This document shows positions 27,501 to 37,082 of a DNA stretch of 64,000 bases, one piece after another. A program made the position numbers and the translations under genes. The notes under the pieces are model-generated. The model made no database searches and had not been told where the DNA came from. It saw nothing but the letters and a program-made list of their open reading frames with translations. How positions within the stretch are numbered: the first letter of the stretch is position 1; the number at the start of each line of letters is the position of its first letter. The DNA is from an uncultured Verrucomicrobiae bacterium (lineage in GTDB: Bacteria > Verrucomicrobiota > Verrucomicrobiia > Limisphaerales > AAA164-E04): assembly GCA_951813855.1 (NCBI GenBank), contig OX638380.1, forward strand, positions 1,194,876 to 1,258,875, written 5' to 3'.

Positions 27501-30500
27501 CGCCTGTGCGGGGATGGCCCGTCGCCGTCAATCAGGACACACTGGAGGGCGACGCGTTCCCCGCCTGTGCGGGGATGGCCCGGATATATCGTTCGCCCGC
27601 CTTCAGCGCGTCGCGCGTTCCCCGCCTGTGCGGGGATGGCCCGACGCTCCGGTTGCGTAAAAGGAGCAGTTCAAAGCGTTCCCCGCCTGTGCGGGGATGG
27701 CCCGGCCGGGGCCTCGGAAAGATCGCGCACGGCGAAGCGTTCCCCGCCTGTGCGGGGATGGCCCGGCACTCCGGAAACGCCTGGGCGTAGCTCTTAGGCG
27801 TTCCCCGCCTGTGCGGGGATGGCCCGCTGAACTTGCAGAGTTGATGTATTCGTTATTCGCGTTCCCCGCCTGTGCGGGGATGGCCCGATCCACCCGTGCA
27901 AGCGGAACTGAACATAACAGCGTTCCCCGCCTGTGCGGGGATGGCCCGGTGTCAATATAGCGACCGGCTACGAAGCGCCTGCGTTCCCCGCCTGTGCGGG
28001 GATGGCCCGAAGGCCAACGATGCCGCGTCCAAGGAAGAACTGCGTTCCCCGCCTGTGCGGGGATGGCCCGGCAGTTATACGGACAGGCGAATTAGATCCA
28101 TCGCGTTCCCCGCCTGTGCGGGGATGGCCCGTATATTGGGCATGGCGCGATGATGTCTGGCGCGCGTTCCCCGCCTGTGCGGGGATGGCCCGAGCTCGCG
28201 TCGGGCCTCACAAGAACCGTATTGGCGTTCCCCGCCTGTGCGGGGATGGCCCGCTTATTACTTCCATTCCGTCCTGCGGCAGATGGCGTTCCCCGCCTGT
28301 GCGGGGATGGCCCGGAGTATCGGGTGAAGCAATACTGTTCTGTTTTGCGTTCCCCGCCTGTGCGGGGATGGCCCGTCGTCCAGGGTGACGGAATAATTTA
28401 TGACGGAGCGTTCCCCGCCTGTGCGGGGATGGCCCGACATCCCATTTACTACTGTTGGCGGACGGCTCGCGTTCCCCGCCTGTGCGGGGATGGCCCGGTC
28501 TCCATTAGCTTGGAGTTGGTTTCGGCGTAGCGTTCCCCGCCTGTGCGGGGATGGCCCGTCGTCCAGGGTGACGGAATAATTTATGACGGAGCGTTCCCCG
28601 CCTGTGCGGGGATGGCCCGACATCCCATTTACTACTGTTGGCGGACGGCTCGCGTTCCCCGCCTGTGCGGGGATGGCCCGGTCTCCATTAGCTTGGAGTT
28701 GGTTTCGGCGTAGCGTTCCCCGCCTGTGCGGGGATGGCCCGGTATTCTCCGCTTCATACTGGTGCGAAAGGTTGCGTTCCCCGCCTGTGCGGGGATGGCC
28801 CGACGTCCGACTCCCCACTTCGTCGGCAATGGGTGCGTTCCCCGCCTGTGCGGGGATGGCCCGACGTCCGACTCCCCACTTCGTCGGCAATGGGTGCGTT
28901 CCCCGCCTGTGCGGGGATGGCCCGACGTCCGACTCCCCACTTCGTCGGCAATGGGTGCGTTCCCCGCCTGTGCGGGGATGGCCCGGATCGATGGAGCGGA
29001 TCGGAGAACACAACACAGCGTTCCCCGCCTGTGCGGGGATGGCCCGACCTCATGGCGGCCGCAGGCGAGGATGGCAGCGCGTTCCCCGCCTGTGCGGGGA
29101 TGGCCCGCGGGGTAACGCCTAGCGACGGCATTGACGGCCGCGTTCCCCGCCTGTGCGGGGATGGCCCGATTTTACCTGGGAGGGCGCCTGGGCAACCTCA
29201 GCGTTCCCCGCCTGTGCGGGGATGGCCCGTTTCAACTGGCGCGGCGACTGGCGTTCCCCGCCTGTGCGGGGATGGCCCGTTTTTGTTCATGCTCGTTCTC
29301 CAGTTTGCCGAGCGTTCCCCGCCTGTGCGGGGATGGCCCGGCGCGTCATCAACACCGACCTTGACTTTGACTGCGTTCCCCGCCTGTGCGGGGATGGCCC
29401 GTCGCCGGTGGTATGAGGGCGCGCGCGCGAGGAGCGTTCCCCGCCTGTGCGGGGATGGCCCGAAAATCTATCCACTCCCGGAGTTGCAAATGCAGCGTTC
29501 CCCGCCTGTGCGGGGATGGCCCGACCCGGAACGAGTGGTCAAGCAACTGCAATGGGCGTTCCCCGCCTGTGCGGGGATGGCCCGCGACAACGAACCGGTC
29601 CTGTCCCGCTGCGGACGCGTTCCCCGCCTGTGCGGGGATGGCCCGACCCGGAACGAGTGGTCAAGCAACTGCAATGGGCGTTCCCCGCCTGTGCGGGGAT
29701 GGCCCGCGACAACGAACCGGTCCTGTCCCGCTGCGGACGCGTTCCCCGCCTGTGCGGGGATGGCCCGAAAATCGGGGCATCGCGAACCGAGGCCGCCGTG
29801 CGTTCCCCGCCTGTGCGGGGATGGCCCGCATCGCCAGCTGACGGTCCCGGCCCAGGTCGAGCGTTCCCCGCCTGTGCGGGGATGGCCCGGCAGCATGGGA
29901 ATTCGTCTCCGGTGCTGGTGCGCGTTCCCCGCCTGTGCGGGGATGGCCCGCCTGTTTTTCCGGGCGATCGGGTTGATTATCAGCGTTCCCCGCCTGTGCG
30001 GGGATGGCCCGAAAAACCGGAACCGTAATAAGTCAGAGTATCGGCGTTCCCCGCCTGTGCGGGGATGGCCCGACTGGCCGTTTCCATCTTCACGTCATCG
30101 CCGTGCGTTCCCCGCCTGTGCGGGGATGGCCCGGCAGGGAGACTGGTTTCCCTATTTTGAAAGATGCGTTCCCCGCCTGTGCGGGGATGGCCCGGTAGAA
30201 GCGAATAATGCAAGAAATGCTCCCTCGCGTTCCCCGCCTGTGCGGGGATGGCCCGCCATTCGGGAGCACCCTGTTCTCCACGCGCCCGCGTTCCCCGCCT
30301 GTGCGGGGATGGCCCGGCTCAAGATCCAAGCCGGTTTTCCATCCCCCTGCGTTCCCCGCCTGTGCGGGGATGGCCCGGAATGGGAGACAACCTACGGCAA
30401 GAATAACCAGCGTTCCCCGCCTGTGCGGGGATGGCCCGTTGTCTGTGTAGATGCGTTCCTTGGCAACCTGGCGTTCCCCGCCTGTGTGGGGATGACCCGT

Positions 30501-31963
30501 CGTATTCCGATTTCCCCGCTCCGGATAAGCGGCGTTCCCCGCCTGTGCGGGGATGGCCCGAAAATCCAGATAGGATCAATCACCAGTCAATTGCGTTCCC
30601 CGCCTGTGCGGGGATGGCCCGTCTTATAAATACCAGATTCGTTATGGCGAGCGGCGTTCCCCGCCTGTGCGGGGATGGCCCGCCCAAGTATGAACCCAAG
30701 CCTAGTCCGGAACCGCGTTCCCCGCCTGTGCGGGGATGGCCCGTTGGAGGAGGCTGGAAGGCCGACGGAACAGGAGCGTTCCCCGCCTGTGCGGGGATGG
30801 CCCGACGGCAGCGACGGCCTCGACGGCAGTGATTTTGCGTTCCCCGCCTGTGCGGGGATGGCCCGGAGGAACAGGTAACCGTGGCCCTCAAGGAATCGCG
30901 TTCCCCGCCTGTGCGGGGATGGCCCGGCGGCGAGATCCGAGGCGACCAATTCCGTCCCGCGTTCCCCGCCTGTGCGGGGATGGCCCGGAATACAACTGAC
31001 GACGCCGGACGGATTCGAGGCGTTCCCCGCCTGTGCGGGGATGGCCCGGATGATCCCAGAATGTCAGCACGTCGTCGGCGGCGTTCCCCGCCTGTGCGGG
31101 GATGGCCCGTGCAGGCGATCGAATTGACCGTCGCAATGCAGGCGTTCCCCGCCTGTGCGGGGATGGCCCGACATCATACCGTGAGTTTTGCGAGTATGTC
31201 AGGCGTTCCCCGCCTGTGCGGGAATGGCCCGTAATGCAGGCGAGGAAGGAATGAATTGGAAACGCGTTCCCCGCCTGTGCGGGGATGGCCCGGCCGATTA
31301 CGATCGTGAGTTTACCGACGAGTAGCGTTCCCCGCCTGTGCGGGGATGGCCCGCCTTCCCATCATCCGAGTCTGAAATTGGGTATGCGTTCCCCGCCTGT
31401 GCGGGGATGGCCCGCTCGTTGTGCTCCTCACTCGAACCCTGCCACGGCGTTCCCCGCCTGTGCGGGGATGGCCCGTGATGTCGCCCTGATCGGCGCGATC
31501 CAGGTGAGCGTTCCCCGCCTGTGCGGGGATGGCCCGCGATATAAAAAACTTGCAGGGGTTATGCAATTGCGTTCCCCGCCTGTGCGGGGATGGCCCGACC
31601 AACAAAACACCGCGGCATTGACCGCACTAGCGTTCCCCGCCTGTGCGGGGATGGCCCGAAATCTGAAACCTTGTGCGTCGTCCTGGACGCGCGTTCCCCG
31701 CCTGTGCGGGGATGGCCCGGTTTGCTATAATCTGTTGAATGCGTCGGCTCCGCGTTCCCCGCCTGTGCGGGGATGGCCCGCTTCAGGGTTTGCAACGCCA
31801 GTTCCAGACGTTGCGTTCCCCGCCTGTGCGGGGATGGCCCGAAATTGATAATCAAGTCGAGATAGGTCAGAGGGCGTTCCCCGCCTGTGCGGGGATGGCC
31901 CGTCATAATACAGCGTCAACCTGATCGGCAACCTGCGTTCCCCGCCTGTGCGGGGATGGCCCG
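24504..31963 (+). CRISPR. Type I-E CRISPR array, main block: 123 repeats
   Basis: The repeat is 29 bp: GCGTTCCCCGCC, then TGTGCGGGGATGGCCCG, with the CCCCGC/GCGGGG hairpin of type I-E. The unit is 61 bp (32-nt spacers); start positions fit 24504 + 61n exactly through 29201, one interval is 50 bp (spacer 78, 21 nt, 29230-29250), and the rest are 61 bp again to 31935. This gives 122 intact spacers. Repeat variants occur at 24565 and 27249 (last base A), 26395 (GCGTTACCCG), 30471 and 31203. Twelve spacers are extra copies of others, so roughly 114 are distinct across both blocks. Transcription is rightward from the leader. Confidence 0.99.
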
Positions 31964-31979
31964 GCATATCCACTAATTA

Positions 31980-33771
31980 GTGTCTAGTCCAAAAGTCAAA
32001 ATCCATAGTTGATTTCTTTAAAAACTAAAAAAATAATTTCAAATTAGATCGAAATAAGTGGTTAAATCGACATATTTATCTTAAATTGTATTTTTTTTGA
32101 TCTTTTACAGAATTCAAGACGCACCCCTCCCATTCTTGACATTGATTTAGCGATTTAGTTAAGCCGCTTTCGGACGAACCAATGGCTTGGAGAGACGCTG
32201 CAGCTCCTTGTTTCGAACGAGGCTGCCAAGGCGACAACAATTGGCACAGAGAACGGCTAGAGCTACGGTGCGGTTGAATCCGTCTGAGCCGTAGGAGTAG
32301 ACTCGATTGAGGCCTCGGTGTTCCAAATGGTTGATGGCTGATTCGACAGCGGGATGTTGCTTCCGGGCGATTTTGAAAGCCTCGGCAGTCTCGCGTTCTT
32401 GCTCCTTTTTGGTAAGTTTCCCTTTTTTAGGCAAGGTTACTTCTGGAACCATCTCACGGAGTTTCTCCTGATCAGGTGGATTATGAAACCCTTTGTCGAA
32501 ACTGCAACTGAACAAGTCTGGAAATAGTTTTTTGGTCTCCTCGAGGATCGGGATGGCCACGTGCACATCCTCTTCTTGCCACATGACCCGATAAGTCAAA
32601 ACAAATTGGTGTTGATCTTCCACGATGCAAACGGGCACCCCGAGTTCTACCGGTTTGCCTGCCTTTCCTTTCTGGATCCACCGCGTATGAGGTTCGAATA
32701 CGGAATAGATCTTTTCGTCCGCCGGAATAGTTTCTCCTTGTAGAATTCGCCGATCCGCTTGTCGCGACAAGAGGCGACCGAATTTCAAAAAACCTTGGAT
32801 TTGCCGGTGTTTTTTCGCCTTGATCTTCTTTTTCTCCCTCAGCCGATCCCACGACGCACTGGCTCGCTCCAGGATTTGGTCGCAGGCCTTCAGATAAGCC
32901 TGGACCTGGTCGAGACGGCGGTTCGCCAGCTGAGCGGTGCGAACGGAAAAAAACAATTTCCGAATCTTCTTCAGCCAATGGTGACTTTGCCTCCACCCCT
33001 TCAGGTTCCGTTTTTTGCATTCCCGAATCAGAGTTCGAATGCAATCATAGAGCAAATTGAGATCGGTGGGATAATGGACATCCGTTTCCACCACGAACGA
33101 ATCGCAACGCGTTTTGAGTTGGTCCCCTTCTTGATGCCCCGCAACCTGCTGACCATGCTTGACGATCAGCAAGTTGATTTCCTCAATCAATTCGGGAGTC
33201 AAGAGATTGACGTTTTGAATCACGGTGGTTCGTTTATATTCTCCCCCCGGTTCGAAATCACCATGGCCTAAGACAAATCGCAACTGCTTATGATAATTAG
33301 CGAGGGTTAGCAAAAGATCGTAATTGCATCTTAAACTGTGTTTGATGAGAGCCAGAACTAGAATCGTCCAGGCACTCATGCCTGGACGACCGAATCCTTG
33401 GTCGCCGAACTGTCGAAAATGATTTTCCAGCAGCTGCTGTATCTGGAGCCATAATGATTCGTTACCATAAACACTCTGTAGCCCAATCAAGATTCGAACG
33501 ACGCCATCACGTTGCGTGGGGTCGAACTTAATTTCCTCGAAGGGTACGGGTTGAAATGCGGGTTGAGTGCTTCTGAAGATTCTCATGTTAGGAATCGAAG
33601 ATTAGTCTCAAAGATGCTGACAATTGGTCTCAAGGACGCTGAAAGTCCATTTTTCAGGTAAAAATCAAAGTTCCGACTCGAATGTTAGACAAATAAATCG
33701 AACAAAATGTTACAAAAAAAACCGCTTGAAATGCAGGATTTATTGAAAATTGTCCCTTTTGGACCAGACAC
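31980..33771 (-). mobile_element. Insertion sequence A in CRISPR spacer 123 (ISNCY/IS1182-like)
   Basis: The element is bounded by matched ends GTGTCTAGTCCAAAAG and, at the right, CTTTTGGACCAGACAC. TAATTA flanks it at 31974-31979 and 33772-33777. It carries one transposase gene on the minus strand. It abuts a second, related element across a single shared TAATTA. Confidence 0.9.
32159..33586 (-). CDS. DDE transposase of insertion sequence A
   Basis: The 475-residue protein looks intact. It has GRPGMSAWTILVLALIKH, an RCDSFVVETDVHYPTD segment with a likely catalytic aspartate, then CSFDKGFHNPPDQ, and HPAVESAINHLEHRGLNRV carrying the likely catalytic glutamate. I place it in the ISNCY/IS1182-like group from this pattern, without certainty about the subgroup. 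The neighbouring element B encodes a clearly related transposase. Confidence 0.85.
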   Translation of the reverse strand: MRIFRSTQPAFQPVPFEEIKFDPTQRDGVVRILIGLQSVYGNESLWLQIQQLLENHFRQFGDQGFGRPGMSAWTILVLALIKHSLRCNYDLLLTLANYHKQLRFVLGHGDFEPGGEYKRTTVIQNVNLLTPELIEEINLLIVKHGQQVAGHQEGDQLKTRCDSFVVETDVHYPTDLNLLYDCIRTLIRECKKRNLKGWRQSHHWLKKIRKLFFSVRTAQLANRRLDQVQAYLKACDQILERASASWDRLREKKKIKAKKHRQIQGFLKFGRLLSRQADRRILQGETIPADEKIYSVFEPHTRWIQKGKAGKPVELGVPVCIVEDQHQFVLTYRVMWQEEDVHVAIPILEETKKLFPDLFSCSFDKGFHNPPDQEKLREMVPEVTLPKKGKLTKKEQERETAEAFKIARKQHPAVESAINHLEHRGLNRVYSYGSDGFNRTVALAVLCANCCRLGSLVRNKELQRLSKPLVRPKAA

Positions 33772-35354
33772 TAATTAGTGTCTGCCCGAAAATCCCAAAC
33801 TCGTTGAATACTGGGCAGAATCGTGCAAATTGGCTTGCGATGATGGTACCTTTTCGGCAGGATTCCTCCCGGAACAGGGCAATTGGCCCGATCTTCGCCA
33901 GTTTTTGTCAGGACTACTTGGGTATGAGCCTATGCGACAAGTGATCGAACAGCAGATGAAGTTGGGTCAGACACCGATCGAAAAGATCGATATCGACGTC
34001 AACTCGCGCGACGACATCCCCGCCACTCTTCTCGGGCTGCAGAAACTCTATCAAGACAAATCTGCCTTCGACGAAATCACAGGTTTGCTCCAGACTCACA
34101 TGCTTCAGAATAGCAACCATGATGTCGGTCGTCCTGGACTGGAATTGTGGAGTGTTCTGGTCCTGAGAATTCTGAAGCAGAGCTTGAACTGTGATTTCGA
34201 CCGGCTCAAGGAACTGGCAGACCGCCATGAATCCGTTCGGGCCATGCTGGGCCATAGCGAGCTCGATAAATCCCGCTACAGCCTTCAGCGTTTGATCGAC
34301 AATGTGAATCTGCTGACGCCGGAGTTGCTGGACAAGATCAACCGGATAGTGGTTGAGTGTGGCCACAAACTGGTCGGAAAAAAAAGACGGCGGAAGTGCC
34401 GGAAGCAAGTCAAGGAAGGCAAGAACAGCAGGAACGACAAGAATGAGGAACCGTCCGAGATGACTCTGCGCGGTCGATGCGATTCATTTGTCGTTGAGAC
34501 CGATGTGCACTTCCCGACAGACACCTCGCTGCTGTGGGACGCCATGAGGTGCCTGTTGAGTGAGATCGGTCCGGAGGCGGTATCTCGAAACGTGAAGGGA
34601 TGGCGTCAGTGGAAGAAGCTGCTGAACAACGTGAAGAAACTGTTCAACCGGATCCGATCGAGTCGCCTTGCGGCGAAACATCCCAAGCGAGTGAAGAAGT
34701 ATCTCGCCTGCTGCCATCGCTTGGTGGCGAGGGCGGAAGAGAGCCTGGAAGGCATGAAGGAAGCAGGGACTGACGCCAGGATCATTCAGGACTGCCTGGA
34801 CTACATCGTCCATGCCAAGCGTCAGATGGACCAAGTGGAGCGGCGGTTACTCAAGGGAGAGACGATACCGCATGAGGAGAAGGTCTTCTCGATCTTCGAG
34901 ACCCACACCCGCTGGGTCTCCAAAGGCAAGGCTGGATGCCCGGTGGAATTGGGTGTGCCGGTATGCTTGGTTCAGGATCAATATCAGTTCGTTCTCCATC
35001 ACCTTGTGATGTGGAATGAACAAGATGTGGATGTGGCCGTCGATATCGTCAAGACGGCACAGGAAAAGTTCCCGAATCTGCGCACGTGCAGTTTCGATCG
35101 CGGATTTCACAACCCCAAGAACAGGGAACAGCTTGACGAGCTTCTGGATCATGCCGCTCTTCCCAAGAAAGGCCGCAAGAGCAAATCTGATACGGCTCGC
35201 GAGGAGGATCCCGAATTCAAGGCGATGAGGCAACAGCACCCGGCGGTTGAATCGGCAATCAACCATCTTGAGCATCACGGCCTTGACCGGGTTTATGCTC
35301 ACGGTGCGGATGGGTTCGACAGAAGCGTTTCCTTGTCAATCCTGGGGGCCAATA

Positions 35355-36506
35355 TCAATCATTGCAAAAGTAATGTCATGTAATTATATATCGAGTATCA
35401 TCCAATTTAAAGTATGATTGGACCATTCCCATTTTCTTTTGGATGGATTGCATAATGTTTTGAATTTTCTGTTGCATCGTCTTTTTGTTGGGTATCATTA
35501 TTTTAGCTAATCTTTGCTTTAAATGGTTCCAAACCTGCTCATCGGGATTTAATTCAGGGCTGTATGGAGGAAGATATTTCATTTCAATATTATCGTTTTC
35601 GGCTACGAACTCTTGGGTATAATCTGCTGTATGATAGCTGGCGTTATCACAAACAACAATTATTTTCCGTCCCACATCCTTAGAGAGTTTCGATAAAAAC
35701 TCACAAAAACGCTGGGCATTCATTTTTCCTTTGAAAATGTTAAATATCATCCGCCCGTCAGCGGATATGGCTGAAACTAGTTTAATCGAATAGCGATCCC
35801 CGGCATCTCGAACTACCGGCGTGACACCGATTCGAGACCAAGTGGTTCCTCGATGATAATCAGCTCGGACTGACGTTTCATCCAAAAAGAGAATTAGGGC
35901 ATTCTCTTGCTCAGCTCGTTGTTTCAAGCCTGGAAACATCTCCAGATACCGTTTGATTTTCTTCTGGTTTTGTTTGTATGACTTGTGGATGGGGCGCTGG
36001 GGAGTTAATTCCATAGAATGAAGCAATCGACTGATGGTGGAAACGTGAACCGACACCCCGAATTGTTGTTTCAATAACACTTGCATGGTTTTGAGACTCC
36101 ACAGGCAAAAGTCGAATTGAAATTGCTTGGGATTTCCCATAGTCACCGCGTTGTATAACCATTGAGCCATTTCTTCTGTAATCTTACGGGGACGTCCTGA
36201 TTTAGGATTGTCTTTGAGTCCTTCGTAACTCCCAGTCGAAAACCAAACGAGCCAGCGAAATACTGTGCGTGCAGACATACCCATTACACTGACAACTTCA
36301 GCTACGGTTGAGCCATTTTTAACAGCTTCTACCGCAGTTGTTCGTAGTTCATAGGTATAGTGATTACGAGAAGATTGAGTTGGTTTATCGTTCACGTCTT
36401 TATAGACATTCTCAATACAAAAAACGTTGCAAAAAAAATAAATATTTTTCATTTTTTGGATAAATAAATTCCTGATCAATTATGACATTACTTTTGCAAA
36501 GATTGA
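35355..36506 (-). mobile_element. IS630-family element, copy 1
   Basis: The 1152-bp element has ends TCAATCATTGCAAAAGTAAT and, at the right, CTTTTGCAAAGATTGA, and is flanked by TA at 35353-35354 and 36507-36508, the target duplication of this family. It is nearly identical to copies at 46678-51355 and 61510-62661, which implies recent spread. Confidence 0.95.
35376..36479 (-). CDS. IS630-family transposase, copy 1
   Basis: The 367-residue protein begins at a TTG. A Psq/HTH region (TVAEVVSVMGMSARTVFRWL, then SGRPRKITEEMAQWL) is followed by the DDE domain: LFLDETSVRADYHRGTTW, IIVVCDNASYHTAD, and LPPYSPELNPDEQVWNHLK with the final glutamate. All catalytic residues are present, so this copy can probably still move. 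The start codon lies within 27 bp of the terminal repeat. Confidence 0.93.
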   Translation of the reverse strand: MIRNLFIQKMKNIYFFCNVFCIENVYKDVNDKPTQSSRNHYTYELRTTAVEAVKNGSTVAEVVSVMGMSARTVFRWLVWFSTGSYEGLKDNPKSGRPRKITEEMAQWLYNAVTMGNPKQFQFDFCLWSLKTMQVLLKQQFGVSVHVSTISRLLHSMELTPQRPIHKSYKQNQKKIKRYLEMFPGLKQRAEQENALILFLDETSVRADYHRGTTWSRIGVTPVVRDAGDRYSIKLVSAISADGRMIFNIFKGKMNAQRFCEFLSKLSKDVGRKIIVVCDNASYHTADYTQEFVAENDNIEMKYLPPYSPELNPDEQVWNHLKQRLAKIMIPNKKTMQQKIQNIMQSIQKKMGMVQSYFKLDDTRYIIT

Positions 36507-36825
36507 TATACACCGCTTGGGCCAATTGCTGCGTGCGAACACAATCAAAGCTCAGAAACGAAAGCGTCTAGCGGCATAACACCACGAGGGACTTCTGGAA
36601 AACACCCCGCTCCAGAGTGGGTAAGGGGGGCTTGTGCCCATATGATATGACAGGGCCTGTCCAAACGCCTATTTGGGTCCATATCAAGTCCCCGACCTAG
36701 GTCGGAATCCCGGATTAGCACTATTCGAGGCGCAATTTGCTCAAAGTGTCATGGGGAACTATGGCAGTGGCCCTGAAAAATAAAATGGTTTTCTGGCAGA
36801 CACTAATTAAGAACTCCGTCGTGAG

Positions 36826-37037
36826 GCGTTCCCCGCCTGTGCGGGGATGGCCCGAGGAACGCCTGTGGACGCCGCCTCTCCAATACGCGTTCCCCGCCTG
36901 TGCGGGGATGGCCCGCCAAAAACGAATCTCGTTGATCGAGAAACCGGGCGTTCCCCGCCTGTGCGGGGATGGCCCGCAAAACCGGAAAACTGAAAGAAAA
37001 CCCCGGAAGCGTTCCCCGCCTGTGCGGGGATGGCCCG
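36826..37037 (+). CRISPR. Type I-E CRISPR array, trailer block: 4 repeats
   Basis: Four perfect copies of the same 29-bp repeat begin at 36826, 36887, 36948 and 37009, with three 32-nt spacers between them. This is the oldest end of the same array, cut off from the main block by the insertions at 31980-36803. Spacer 123 is split: ten bases at 31964-31973, TAATTA, and sixteen bases at 36810-36825 add up to 32. Confidence 0.98.
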
Positions 37038-37082
37038 GTGTCATAAACCTAAAGGATCCCCTCGATTTTTTAGACGGTTTTA

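Larger units (their letters stand above)
33932..36579 (+). pseudogene. Transposase of insertion sequence B, split by IS630
   Basis: Residues run from MRQVIEQQMKLGQTPIEK to ILGAN at 35354, stop at the IS630 copy, and resume at 36509 with HRLGQLLRANT ending in RKRLAA-stop at 36577-36579. Joining 33932-35354 to 36509-36579 gives 1494 nt, exactly 497 codons plus stop, so a single clean TA insertion inactivated an otherwise intact gene. Motifs are those of element A: CDSFVVETDVHFPTD, CSFDRGFHNPKN, HPAVESAINHLEHHGLDRV. The frame is open further upstream (to 33830), but the ATG at 33932 aligns with the start of the element A transposase. Confidence 0.85.
33778..36803 (+). mobile_element. Insertion sequence B in CRISPR spacer 123, interrupted by IS630
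   Basis: Ends GTGTCTGCCCGAAAA and, at the right, TTTTCTGGCAGACAC match each other and resemble those of element A. TAATTA flanks it at 33772-33777 and 36804-36809. Without the IS630 copy (35355-36506) and one TA it would be about 1.87 kb, close to the size of element A. Confidence 0.9.

Noticed and set aside
24500..31960. Long open frames through the CRISPR array on both strands (for example 28734-30629 plus)
   Set aside because: The 61-bp period means three units equal 61 codons, and the repeat has no stop in most frames; the resulting proteins are only repeats of GDGP, RGWP or HRRGT with random spacer residues.
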